Positions 1 to 6,029 of a DNA stretch of 9,148 bases are shown here, piece by piece. A program made the translations under genes and the position numbers. Origin of the DNA: Granulicella sp. (GTDB taxonomy: Bacteria > Acidobacteriota > Terriglobia > Terriglobales > Acidobacteriaceae); NCBI GenBank assembly GCA_003133205.1, contig PKWK01000362.1:1-9148 (forward strand), read 5' to 3'. Below the pieces are notes generated by a model that saw nothing but the letters and a program-made list of their open reading frames with translations, searched no databases and was not told where the DNA came from. The number at the start of each line of letters is the position of its first letter. Position 1 is the stretch's first letter.

Positions 1-111
1 AAGCTAAAGCATGCCCCACCCAAGCTGACTGCTGAGAATCTGCGCGGGACGCAAAGAAATTGGACGCAAATAGTCAAGTACTGTTGCATTAAATCCGACG
101 AGAATGAAGTC

Positions 112-501
112 ATGACCGGCGTGAGAATCGACAAGTGGCTCTGGGCCGCACGCTTCTTCAAGACGCGTGAACTCGCCTCCAAGGCCTGCGAGATGAGCCG
201 CATCACCTCCAACGGAGTCCGCGCCAAGCCCGCCCGCGAGGTCCGCGTCGGCGACATGCTGCACCTCCGCAACGAAGCCGCCGAGTGGGAGATCGAAGTC
301 CTCGCGCTCAGCCAGCAGCGCGGTCCCGCCGCCGTCGCCCAGACCCTCTACCGCGAGACCGAAGCCAGCATCGAACTCCGCCGCAAGGCCGCCGAAGATT
401 CCAACGACCGCCGCATGCTTGGACCTTACGCAAACATCCCCACCGGCCGCCCGTCGAAACGCGATCGCCGCCTCATCCACAGCTTCAGCGGGAAGCGCTG
501 A
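112..501 (+). CDS. hslR: S4-domain RNA-binding protein, Hsp15 (HslR) family
   Basis: A 129-residue protein that matches the Hsp15 pattern along its whole length. The N-terminal S4 RNA-binding module begins with RIDKWLWAARFFKTRELA (residues 5-22), closely resembling the E. coli Hsp15 start as I recall it, and continues through a NGVRAKP turn (34-40) and VRVGDMLHL (44-52). A basic tail GRPSKRDRRLIHSF (113-126) corresponds to the GRPDKKERR-like tail of the family. Known family role: binding free 50S subunits that still carry a nascent chain, to recycle stalled ribosomes in the cytoplasm. Here that role is inferred from homology. The ATG at 112 places the S4 motif at the usual distance from the N-terminus; there is no strong Shine-Dalgarno, and only a weak purine-rich GAATGAAG precedes it. 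No confident promoter is seen in bases 1-111. The 3' end overlaps the convergent lipoprotein gene by 17 bases. Confidence 0.9.
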   Translation: MTGVRIDKWLWAARFFKTRELASKACEMSRITSNGVRAKPAREVRVGDMLHLRNEAAEWEIEVLALSQQRGPAAVAQTLYRETEASIELRRKAAEDSNDRRMLGPYANIPTGRPSKRDRRLIHSFSGKR

Positions 502-1255
502 TCTCCACTGGCTGCGTTGAGCGCCGCGCCGGCCTTCTCGCGGCTCCTGCTCGCATGCCGCACACCGCGGGCACATTCGCCATCTGCTTCGCAAACATCC
601 GATAGCTCGCCGTCCCAGGCCTTAGCGTTGCCCAGTATCCCGACCGCGACAGCAGCGGCTTATGCTGCCCAATCATTTGCTGCTCCAGAATCTTCACGCC
701 GCACTCCAGGTTGTTCTTCGGCTGCAGAATCGTTCGCGCCGGATCGCGCGCCTTCAGCATCCGGTCCGCGGCCCAGTTGAAGTCGCATCCATACCGCTTC
801 TCGTCCTCGTACGCGAGCTGCAACAGCCCTTCAGTGCGTGCCTGCAATCCGGTCACCTGGTCTCTGACCTCCATCGCGGGTTCGGAGTGGCGAATGTTGG
901 CCATCGGCTTCAGCCCGCCCTCCACGCCGGCCAGCGCCTGAAAGAAGTAAGCCCAGAAAGCGCGCTTGTCCGCCTCGCCGATCGCGTCGAACTTCGGGCA
1001 GAACGGCCGCACATCCCGCGCCACCTGCGTCGACAGCATCTCCGGCGGAAGCGCCACCTCGACAATCTTGTCCCACGCCGGGTCCCACATCGGTCCGCCA
1101 ATCTCCGCACGCTTCACGTCGATCGGCGTCGCCGGAGCCAGTTTCATCGCGGGCGCCGCAGTCGCCACAGGCTGCTGAGGCTTGTCGCATCCCGCCGCAA
1201 GCACCGCAATCGCCAGCCACGCCGCGGCTTCCATCGCACATCTGGTTGGGAGCAT
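485..1255 (-). CDS. Lipoprotein with lysozyme/transglycosylase-like (SLT) region
   Basis: A 256-residue predicted lipoprotein. The N-terminus has an Arg at position 5, a hydrophobic stretch and a lipobox LAAGC with the acylated Cys at 23, so export and membrane anchoring are expected. After a Pro/Ala-rich linker (24-45), residues about 95-195 resemble a lysozyme-like fold. There is a candidate catalytic Glu (E112) in ALAGVEGGLKP, a TEGLLQLAYEDE stretch (141-152) like the GLMQL motif of SLT transglycosylases, and PKNNLECGVKIL (179-190) like their N-I-x-x-G-x-x-L segment. Cleavage of peptidoglycan glycan strands is therefore a plausible role, but it is inferred and no exact family is claimed. 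The start at 1255 is favoured over an internal ATG at 1234 because AGAGAGGA lies 10 bases upstream (1266-1273). The basic C-terminal tail overlaps the S4 gene; the other flank is divergent from ddl. Confidence 0.75.
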   Translation of the reverse strand: MLPTRCAMEAAAWLAIAVLAAGCDKPQQPVATAAPAMKLAPATPIDVKRAEIGGPMWDPAWDKIVEVALPPEMLSTQVARDVRPFCPKFDAIGEADKRAFWAYFFQALAGVEGGLKPMANIRHSEPAMEVRDQVTGLQARTEGLLQLAYEDEKRYGCDFNWAADRMLKARDPARTILQPKNNLECGVKILEQQMIGQHKPLLSRSGYWATLRPGTASYRMFAKQMANVPAVCGMRAGAARRPARRSTQPVEISASR

Positions 1256-1324
1256 CGCCGATCCATCCTCTCTGGGCCGGCCCGCCCATCCCTACTCTGT
1301 GTGACGCCATTTCCCTCCCTCGCG

Positions 1325-1349
1325 GAACGGCCGGGCCGTTCTTTCTTTT
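1325..1349 (+). terminator. Terminator-like hairpin in the ddl upstream region
   Basis: A perfect 7-base stem, GAACGGC (1325-1331) and GCCGTTC (1335-1341), closes a 3-base loop and is followed by TTCTTTTA (1342-1349). This is the form of a Rho-independent terminator reading rightwards. No rightward gene ends just upstream, because the nearest one stops at 501. It could therefore stop rightward transcription that is antisense to the lipoprotein gene, or act as a leader terminator for ddl, whose ATG is about 104 bases further on. The structure is seen directly; its function is inferred. Confidence 0.5.
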
Positions 1350-1377
1350 ACGGACCGCCAGAAGTGACTGTTCCTGC

Positions 1378-1389
1378 CTGGGTACCCAG
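1378..1389. repeat. Perfect 12-base palindrome upstream of ddl
   Basis: CTGGGTACCCAG is a perfect 12-base palindrome in the divergent region between the lipoprotein gene and ddl, about 63 bases before the ddl ATG. Its size and place would suit an operator for a dimeric regulator, but no second copy was seen in the window and a chance palindrome is possible. Confidence 0.3.
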
Positions 1390-1452
1390 CCAATTCCTAT
1401 GGCTTGCGGCGGCATGCACATGGCATTTAGCCGTAGTCTTGTTCCAGACATC

Positions 1453-2721
1453 ATGAAGAAGAAACTACGCATCGGCATTCTCTTCGGCGGACGCTCCGGC
1501 GAGCACGAAGTCTCGCTCCTCTCCGCCGCCTCCATCCTCAAGGCCATCGACCGCAAGCGCTACGAGGTCGTCCCCATCGGCATCGACAAGCAGGGCCACT
1601 GGCTCAGCGGCGCCCAGGCCCAGCACCTGCTCGGCGAGGCCCCAGCGTCGAAGCCGCCGCTCCTCAGCATCCTCAACGATGACGCCGCCGGAGCCGTCTC
1701 CGAGGCCGAAGCCGAGTTCGCCATCTCCGCCGCAGTCCTGCGCAGCGGCGAGCCGCTCCACATCCCCGCGCTCACCCCGCAGCGCCGCGCCACGGATTCC
1801 CTGCAGCGCAGCGCCACCACCGATCTCGCGCAGCCCAGCAGCCCACTCGCCGCCTCGCTCGACGTCGTCTTCCCCGCGCTCCACGGCACCTTTGGCGAGG
1901 ACGGAACCATCCAGGGCCTCTTCGAACTCGCCGACATCGCCTACGTCGGCTCCGGCGTCCTCGGCTCCTCCGCCGCCATGGACAAGGACGCCATGAAGCG
2001 CCTGTTCGCCGCCGCCAGCCTGCCGCAAACGCCATACGTCCCACTGTTGCGAAGTGCATGGCGCGCCGACCCGAAACGCGCCACCCGCCTCATCGAAAAA
2101 TCCCTCGCTTACCCGGTCTTCGTCAAGCCGGCAAACCTGGGCAGTTCGGTCGGCATCTCCAAGGTCCACGACCGCAGCGAACTCGCCGCAGCCATCGACC
2201 TCGCCGCCAGCTTCGACCGCAAGCTCGTCATCGAACAGGGCGTCGGCGGCCCCGGCGTCAAGCCCCGCGAACTCGAAGTTGCAGTCCTCGGCAACGACGA
2301 CGCCGAGGCCTCAGTCGTCGGCGAGATCATCCCCAACAAGGAGTTCTACGACTACGAGTCGAAGTACGAGTCCGCGCCCGAGAACCCATCCATCCCCATC
2401 ATTCCCGCCAAACTCACCAAGGCCGAATCCAGGCAGATCCGCGAGATGGCCCTCGCCGCCTTCCGCGCCTGCGACTGCGCCGGCCTCGCCCGCGTCGACT
2501 TCCTCATGGAACCCGCCCGCGACGCCAAAGGCCGCACCATCAAAAAGCCCCGCATCTTCCTCAGCGAGATCAACACCATGCCCGGCTTCACCAGCATCTC
2601 CATGTATCCCAAGCTCTGGCAAGCCAGCGGCGTCCCGTACAAAAAACTCATCGATCGCCTCATCGACCTCGCCCTCGAACGCCACCGCGAAAAACAGGAG
2701 ACGCAGTTCACGAAAACTTAG
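1453..2721 (+). CDS. ddl: D-alanine--D-alanine ligase (DdlA-type, ATP-grasp)
   Basis: A 422-residue cytoplasmic enzyme that joins two D-alanines with ATP to make the dipeptide MurF adds to the peptidoglycan precursor. The N-terminal domain has LFGGRSGEHEVSLLSA (10-25) and HGTFGEDGTIQG (144-155). The ATP-grasp domain has PVFVKPANLGSSVGISKV (221-238), the omega-loop KEFYDYESKY (296-305), DF (349-350) and the metal-binding end SEINTMPGFTSISMYPK (371-387). Tyr305 aligns with E. coli DdlB Tyr216, the residue linked to D-Ala rather than D-Lac use, so an ordinary D-Ala-D-Ala product is expected. The start at 1453 gives the standard MKKKLRIGILFGG opening; the open frame continues upstream to 1246 without family similarity. 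At 422 residues it is longer than E. coli DdlA (364), with extra length near residues 65-135 and 353-367. It lies outside any mur/fts cluster in this window. Confidence 0.96.
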   Translation: MKKKLRIGILFGGRSGEHEVSLLSAASILKAIDRKRYEVVPIGIDKQGHWLSGAQAQHLLGEAPASKPPLLSILNDDAAGAVSEAEAEFAISAAVLRSGEPLHIPALTPQRRATDSLQRSATTDLAQPSSPLAASLDVVFPALHGTFGEDGTIQGLFELADIAYVGSGVLGSSAAMDKDAMKRLFAAASLPQTPYVPLLRSAWRADPKRATRLIEKSLAYPVFVKPANLGSSVGISKVHDRSELAAAIDLAASFDRKLVIEQGVGGPGVKPRELEVAVLGNDDAEASVVGEIIPNKEFYDYESKYESAPENPSIPIIPAKLTKAESRQIREMALAAFRACDCAGLARVDFLMEPARDAKGRTIKKPRIFLSEINTMPGFTSISMYPKLWQASGVPYKKLIDRLIDLALERHREKQETQFTKT

Positions 2722-2934
2722 AGTGTGCCGATCAGGAATAGCATGCGAGTGATCGCCGCTCTCAGCGAGCGAGTCGCGGTCCGCGAAGCCCAGCGCCACT
2801 AAACCGGCATCAACCCCCCCAGCTACCGAACCATCCCACCGTTGCATCTATATACTCAGGCGGGCATTTGCTCGCCCAAGCCGGTCGTATGCAAATTTGC
2901 CGGCGGCGGGCTGCTCCACGCATGAGGCCGCTTC

Positions 2935-3921
2935 GTGCCGCTCAAGGACCCCACCCTCGATAAGCCGCTAAACCCCTTCCAGCAGATGATCCGCAACTGC
3001 GTCTCGTGGCGTCCGCTCCACTCGCTGTGGGATCTCCAAGGCGTTCCCGTCCACGTCATCGCCCGGCGCACGTGGAATGCGCTGCTCAACGACAACCTCT
3101 TCGGCAGCGCCGCCGAACTCGGCTACTGGTTCCTCTTCGCGCTCTTTCCCACGCTGGTCAGCGCATCGGCCATCATCGGCCTCACCGCGCGCCACGCCTC
3201 CGAGGACTACGACCTCCTGCTGCATTACATGGCCCTGGCCATCCCGCCGTCGGCCTTCAACATCGTGCTCGTAACCTTCAACCAGATCACCGCTTCTTCC
3301 AGCGGCAGAAAAGTCACTCTCGGCTTCGCGGTCGCGCTCTGGGCCGCGTCCGCCGGCTTCTCGGCCATTCAGGGTTCGATGAACGCCGTCTACCGGGTCA
3401 AGGAGACGCGGGCCTACTGGAAGGTCCGCGGAGCCGCCGTCCTCATCAGCACACTGCTCTCGCTGCTCCTCACCGCGATCCTCGCCTCGCTGCTCGCAGC
3501 GGACTTATTGGCCCACGCCGCCAGCCTCCACATCCTCCACCACGCCATCTCAGACCCGATCGTCCTCGTCATCCGCATCGTCGGCTGGATCGTCGCGGTT
3601 GCCCTGCTCGCCCTGCTCTTCGCGATCATCTACTACTGGGCTCCCGACGTGAAACACAGGCAGTGGCGCTGGCTCACACCCGGAGGCGCAATCGGCATCA
3701 TCGGCTGGGTGCTCGCCTCGGTCGGACTGCGCATCTACCTCCACTTCTTCAACAGCTACACCGCCGTCTACGGCTCGCTCGGCGCGGTCATCATCCTGCT
3801 TACATGGTTCTATCTCAGCGGCCTGATGCTCCTGATCGGCGGCGCCGTCAACAGCGAAATCGAAGCCGCCGCCGCCGAACTCCGCCTCACCGCCCTGGCC
3901 GAACTCGCCCCCATGCCCTAG
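2935..3921 (+). CDS. YihY/BrkB-family inner-membrane protein
   Basis: A 328-residue polytopic membrane protein with about six hydrophobic helices, roughly at 63-83, 128-148, 168-190, 208-235, 249-269 and 282-302. Family marks are the AAELGYWFLFALFPTLVS stretch (59-76), GFSAIQGSMNAVYRVKETR (141-159), YYWAPD (233-238) before a basic loop and the PGG at 249-251, and the closing YGSLGAVIILLTWFYLSGLM segment (279-298) followed by GGAVNSEIE. This matches the YihY/virulence factor BrkB family (old annotation 'ribonuclease BN'). Its molecular function is not firmly established, although transport roles have been proposed. The GTG at 2935 is chosen because an in-frame TGA lies at 2923-2925; the alternative is ATG 2986, giving 311 residues. 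An out-of-frame ATG at 2922 opens a 13-codon frame across this start. It lies 213 bases after ddl, so it is probably separately transcribed. Confidence 0.9.
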   Translation: MPLKDPTLDKPLNPFQQMIRNCVSWRPLHSLWDLQGVPVHVIARRTWNALLNDNLFGSAAELGYWFLFALFPTLVSASAIIGLTARHASEDYDLLLHYMALAIPPSAFNIVLVTFNQITASSSGRKVTLGFAVALWAASAGFSAIQGSMNAVYRVKETRAYWKVRGAAVLISTLLSLLLTAILASLLAADLLAHAASLHILHHAISDPIVLVIRIVGWIVAVALLALLFAIIYYWAPDVKHRQWRWLTPGGAIGIIGWVLASVGLRIYLHFFNSYTAVYGSLGAVIILLTWFYLSGLMLLIGGAVNSEIEAAAAELRLTALAELAPMP

Positions 3922-3974
3922 CCCGCTGCTCCCGTAGCGTAACTCGCGTGGAGCAGGCTCCCCAAAAACGCGCC

Positions 3975-4035
3975 GTCATTCTGGCGAACCCCCCAGGAGA
4001 GTCGTCATTCTGGCGAAGCCAGAATCTCCGTATTT
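3975..4035. repeat. Two adjacent copies of a GTCATTCTGG intergenic element
   Basis: The gap between the BrkB-type gene and the small membrane protein holds GTCATTCTGGCGAA at 3975-3988 and again at 4004-4017. The second copy contains a perfect hairpin ATTCTGGC-gaa-GCCAGAAT (4007-4025) and ends TCTCCGTATTT (4025-4035). Related copies with the same CCGTATTT-like end occur at 7887-7920 and, more distantly, at 8029-8062, so this is a dispersed family. Similar elements are, from memory, common between genes in Terriglobia. The hairpin lacks an immediate T-run, so a terminator role for the upstream gene is possible but unproven. Confidence 0.65.
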
Positions 4036-4143
4036 GTCTTGCTTAGGCACGGATTCAACCGCGCCGCCCGCTTTCACCTCGCAACGATCGCCCAGAGGCT
4101 CTAAGATCATAGGGCCGGACAACCAAGTCCATAGAACCAATCC

Positions 4144-4150
4144 AGAGGAG
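4144..4150 (+). promoter_or_regulatory. Ribosome binding site that sets a TTG start
   Basis: AGAGGAG lies 5 bases before the TTG at 4156. It is the best Shine-Dalgarno match seen in the window and supports translation from a non-ATG start for the small membrane protein. Confidence 0.7.
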
Positions 4151-4155
4151 CCATC

Positions 4156-4452
4156 TTGATTAAGAAAGTGTTCTTGACGTTATTGCAGTTTGTCCTATTC
4201 TTGCTGGTGTCTTTCGTGGGTATCACCCTGCAGGTCCTTCACGTGCTTCCGTCGCACCTCACGAAGTTGGCAGACGGGAACCGCGGCTTTGAGTGGGACG
4301 GCGTTTACCTGATGCTCGCGCTGTTTGTCTTGATTCTCTTGATCGAAGCCTTGCGCAAACGACTCCGCAGCGCGGCCCCGTGGACAATGCTGGCATTGGT
4401 GCTTGCCGCGATCGCCGAATATGCAATGAAGCTAGGCGTCCGGGACCTCTAA
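4156..4452 (+). CDS. Small three-helix membrane protein of unknown function
   Basis: A 98-residue protein I cannot assign to a family. It has three likely membrane helices, at about 5-30 (VFLTLLQFVLFLLVSFVGI), 48-66 (GVYLMLALFVLILLIEALR) and 74-92 (APWTMLALVLAAIAEYAMK), with charged loops between them. A basic RKRLR cluster (67-71) after helix 2 suggests that side faces the cytoplasm. The TTG start at 4156 is supported by the AGAGGAG 5 bases upstream, and no in-frame ATG is available before codon 53. Its codons are visibly less C-biased than its neighbours (TTG, TTA, CTA, TTT and TCT occur in the first 20 codons), which may reflect membrane-protein leucine use, low expression or transfer. The stop is only 11 bases before the decarboxylase ATG, so the two are probably co-transcribed. 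Confidence 0.7.
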   Translation: MIKKVFLTLLQFVLFLLVSFVGITLQVLHVLPSHLTKLADGNRGFEWDGVYLMLALFVLILLIEALRKRLRSAAPWTMLALVLAAIAEYAMKLGVRDL

Positions 4453-4463
4453 CCGCACAGACG

Positions 4464-5861
4464 ATGCAGACCAACATTCATCTGGACGAATTCCTCAGCC
4501 GTCTCCGCGACGCCCAAGCGAAACTCGACGCCGGCTTCACCCACCTTCCGCCGAGTCCCGCTCCAGCCCTCGACGAAGACGCCGCCGCCATCCTCAGCGA
4601 AGCCGCCGAGCGCCTCCACGACAACGATCCCTACTTCCATCCTCTCTACGCCGGCCAGATGCTCAAGCCCCCGCATCCCATCGCGCGCGCGGCCTACGCG
4701 ATGGCGATGTCCATCAACCCCAACAACCATGCGCTCGACGGTGGACGCGCCAGTTCCGCCATGGAGTTCGAAGCCGTCGACGCGCTCGCCAAGATGTTCG
4801 GCTGGCCGCAGCATCTCGGCCATCTCACCAGCAGCGGAACCTTCGCCAATCTCGAAGCCCTCTGGGTCGCCGGCCAACTCCACCCCACCCGCGCCATCGC
4901 CGCCTCCGACCAGGCCCACTACACCCACACCCGCATCTCCGGCGTCCTCGGCCTGCCCTTCGTCCCCATCCGCACCGACAACACCGGCCGCATGGATCTC
5001 GACGCCCTCGAGCACGCCCTCAAAACGCACGATATCGGCACCGTCGTCGCCACCCTCGGCACCACCGCCGTCGGCGCCGTCGACCCGCTCGACCGCATCC
5101 TCACCCTCCAGCAGAAATACCACTTCCGCATCCACGCCGACGCAGCCTACGGCGGATACTTCACCCTCGCCCGCAATCTCTCGCCCGAAGCCCGCGCCGC
5201 CTTCGACGCCATCCCCCGCGCCGACTCGCTCGTCGTCGACCCGCACAAGCACGGCCTGCAACCCTACGGCTGCGGCTGCATTCTCTTCCGCGACCCCGCC
5301 GTCGGCCGCTTCTACAAGCACGACTCCCCCTTCACCTACTTCACGTCGAAGGAACTCCACCTCGGCCAGATCTCGCTCGAATGTTCCCGCGCCGGAGCCT
5401 CCGCCGTAGCTCTCTGGGCCACCCAGCGCCTGCTCCCATACACGGAAGGAGGCGAGTTCGCCCGCGGACTCGAAGCCGGACGCGAAGCCGCCCTCGCCCT
5501 GCATCGCACCCTCGCAGCCGATCCCCGCTTCCTCCTCCCCATCGCCCCGCCCACCCTCGACATCCTCTTCTGGGTACCCCGCGCCAACACCCTCGCCGAG
5601 TCCTCCGCCCGCTCCCAGGCCATCTTCGACGAGGCCCGCCGCCGCGACCTCTACCTCGCGCTCGCCACTCTCCCCGCCCGCTTCTTCCCCCCGGAAACCT
5701 GGCCGCATGACATCCCATCGCGGGCCGATGAAGCCGTTACCTGCCTGCGCTCCGTCATGATGAAGCCGGAGCATCTAACCTGGCAGCAGGAGATCGCCCG
5801 ACGTCTGGATGCAGCGACCGCTGCCGTCCTCGCTATTCCTTTCGGCGTCAATACCCCCTAA
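4464..5861 (+). CDS. PLP-dependent group II amino-acid decarboxylase family protein
   Basis: A 465-residue cytoplasmic fold-type I PLP enzyme. Visible motifs in order: HPLYAGQMLKPPHP (59-72), SINPNNHALDGGRASSAMEFE (83-103), TSSGTFANLEALW (122-134) where the family usually has T-x-G-G-T-x-A-N, the cofactor-stacking His152 in ASDQAHYTHTRISG, VVATLGTTAVGAVDPLD (194-210), HADAAYGGYF (224-233) with Asp226 for the pyridine nitrogen, and DPHKHG (259-264) with Lys262 as the Schiff-base lysine. This is the architecture of the aromatic-L-amino-acid/tyrosine/glutamate/diaminobutyrate decarboxylase group. The substrate cannot be read from the sequence, and neither partner transporter nor pathway genes adjoin it. 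The ATG at 4464 is chosen because the open frame upstream, back to 4293, lies inside the membrane-protein gene. It probably forms a two-gene operon with that gene. The stop is followed by a weak TGCAG/CTGCA stem (5864-5877) without a T-run. Confidence 0.9.
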   Translation: MQTNIHLDEFLSRLRDAQAKLDAGFTHLPPSPAPALDEDAAAILSEAAERLHDNDPYFHPLYAGQMLKPPHPIARAAYAMAMSINPNNHALDGGRASSAMEFEAVDALAKMFGWPQHLGHLTSSGTFANLEALWVAGQLHPTRAIAASDQAHYTHTRISGVLGLPFVPIRTDNTGRMDLDALEHALKTHDIGTVVATLGTTAVGAVDPLDRILTLQQKYHFRIHADAAYGGYFTLARNLSPEARAAFDAIPRADSLVVDPHKHGLQPYGCGCILFRDPAVGRFYKHDSPFTYFTSKELHLGQISLECSRAGASAVALWATQRLLPYTEGGEFARGLEAGREAALALHRTLAADPRFLLPIAPPTLDILFWVPRANTLAESSARSQAIFDEARRRDLYLALATLPARFFPPETWPHDIPSRADEAVTCLRSVMMKPEHLTWQQEIARRLDAATAAVLAIPFGVNTP

Positions 5862-5920
5862 ATTGCAGTTGGCTGCATCCAATTGGTTACTCGCATCCGT
5901 GGTCCGGCCACTTTGTGGTT

Positions 5921-5929
5921 TGGTAGACT
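5921..5929 (+). promoter_or_regulatory. Possible extended -10 promoter element for the phosphorylase
   Basis: TGGTAGACT reads as an extended -10 (TGn plus TAGACT, 4 of 6 matches to TATAAT) about 100 bases before the phosphorylase ATG. No convincing -35 hexamer stands at the normal distance, so this is tentative. Confidence 0.25.
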
Positions 5930-5985
5930 GAATGTTGTTGTCCAAGCGGACGGCGCACGTACCCGGTCTTCACTCCGGGATTTCC

Positions 5986-6000
5986 GGAACTTTGAGTTCC
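5986..6000 (+). other. Stem-loop in the phosphorylase leader
   Basis: GGAACT-ttg-AGTTCC is a perfect 6-base stem with a 3-base loop, ending 11 bases before the purine-rich AAAGGA (6012-6017) that probably serves the phosphorylase start. A second small stem, CCCGG (5962-5966) with CCGGG (5975-5979), lies just upstream. The structures are seen directly. Whether they affect transcript stability or translation is unknown, and the loosely T-rich tail TCTTGCTTTCC makes only a weak terminator. Confidence 0.35.
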
Positions 6001-6029
6001 TCTTGCTTTCCAAAGGACGAAATCGCCGC

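Noticed and set aside
1246..1452. N-terminal extension of ddl to the upstream ATG at 1246
   Set aside because: The added residues overlap the lipoprotein start, include the hairpin region and do not resemble the family, which starts at MKKKLRIGILFGG.
662..1456. A 264-codon rightward frame across the lipoprotein gene
   Set aside because: It is Arg/His/Leu-rich without motifs, while the minus strand shows a signal peptide, lipobox and Shine-Dalgarno.
2851..2856. TATACT as a -10 box for the BrkB-type gene
   Set aside because: It matches 5 of 6 bases, but no -35 hexamer stands 16-18 bases upstream, so it is not listed as a promoter.
3975..4035. CRISPR-like or attachment-site reading of the two GTCATTCTGG copies
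   Set aside because: Only two copies at a 29-base period with unrelated ends, no cas genes and no integrase; a dispersed palindromic element explains them better.
3006..4046. A 346-codon rightward frame overlapping the BrkB-type gene
   Set aside because: It is highly Arg/Pro/His-rich and has no membrane helices or motifs; the other frame has clear family features.
4102..4107. TAAGAT as a -10 box for the small membrane protein operon
   Set aside because: Position is suitable, about 50 bases before the start, but there is no supporting -35 or extended -10.
4449..5774. A 441-codon open frame antisense to the decarboxylase
   Set aside because: It has a Gly/Glu/Val-rich composition without motifs and is explained by C-ending codon bias of the real gene on the other strand.
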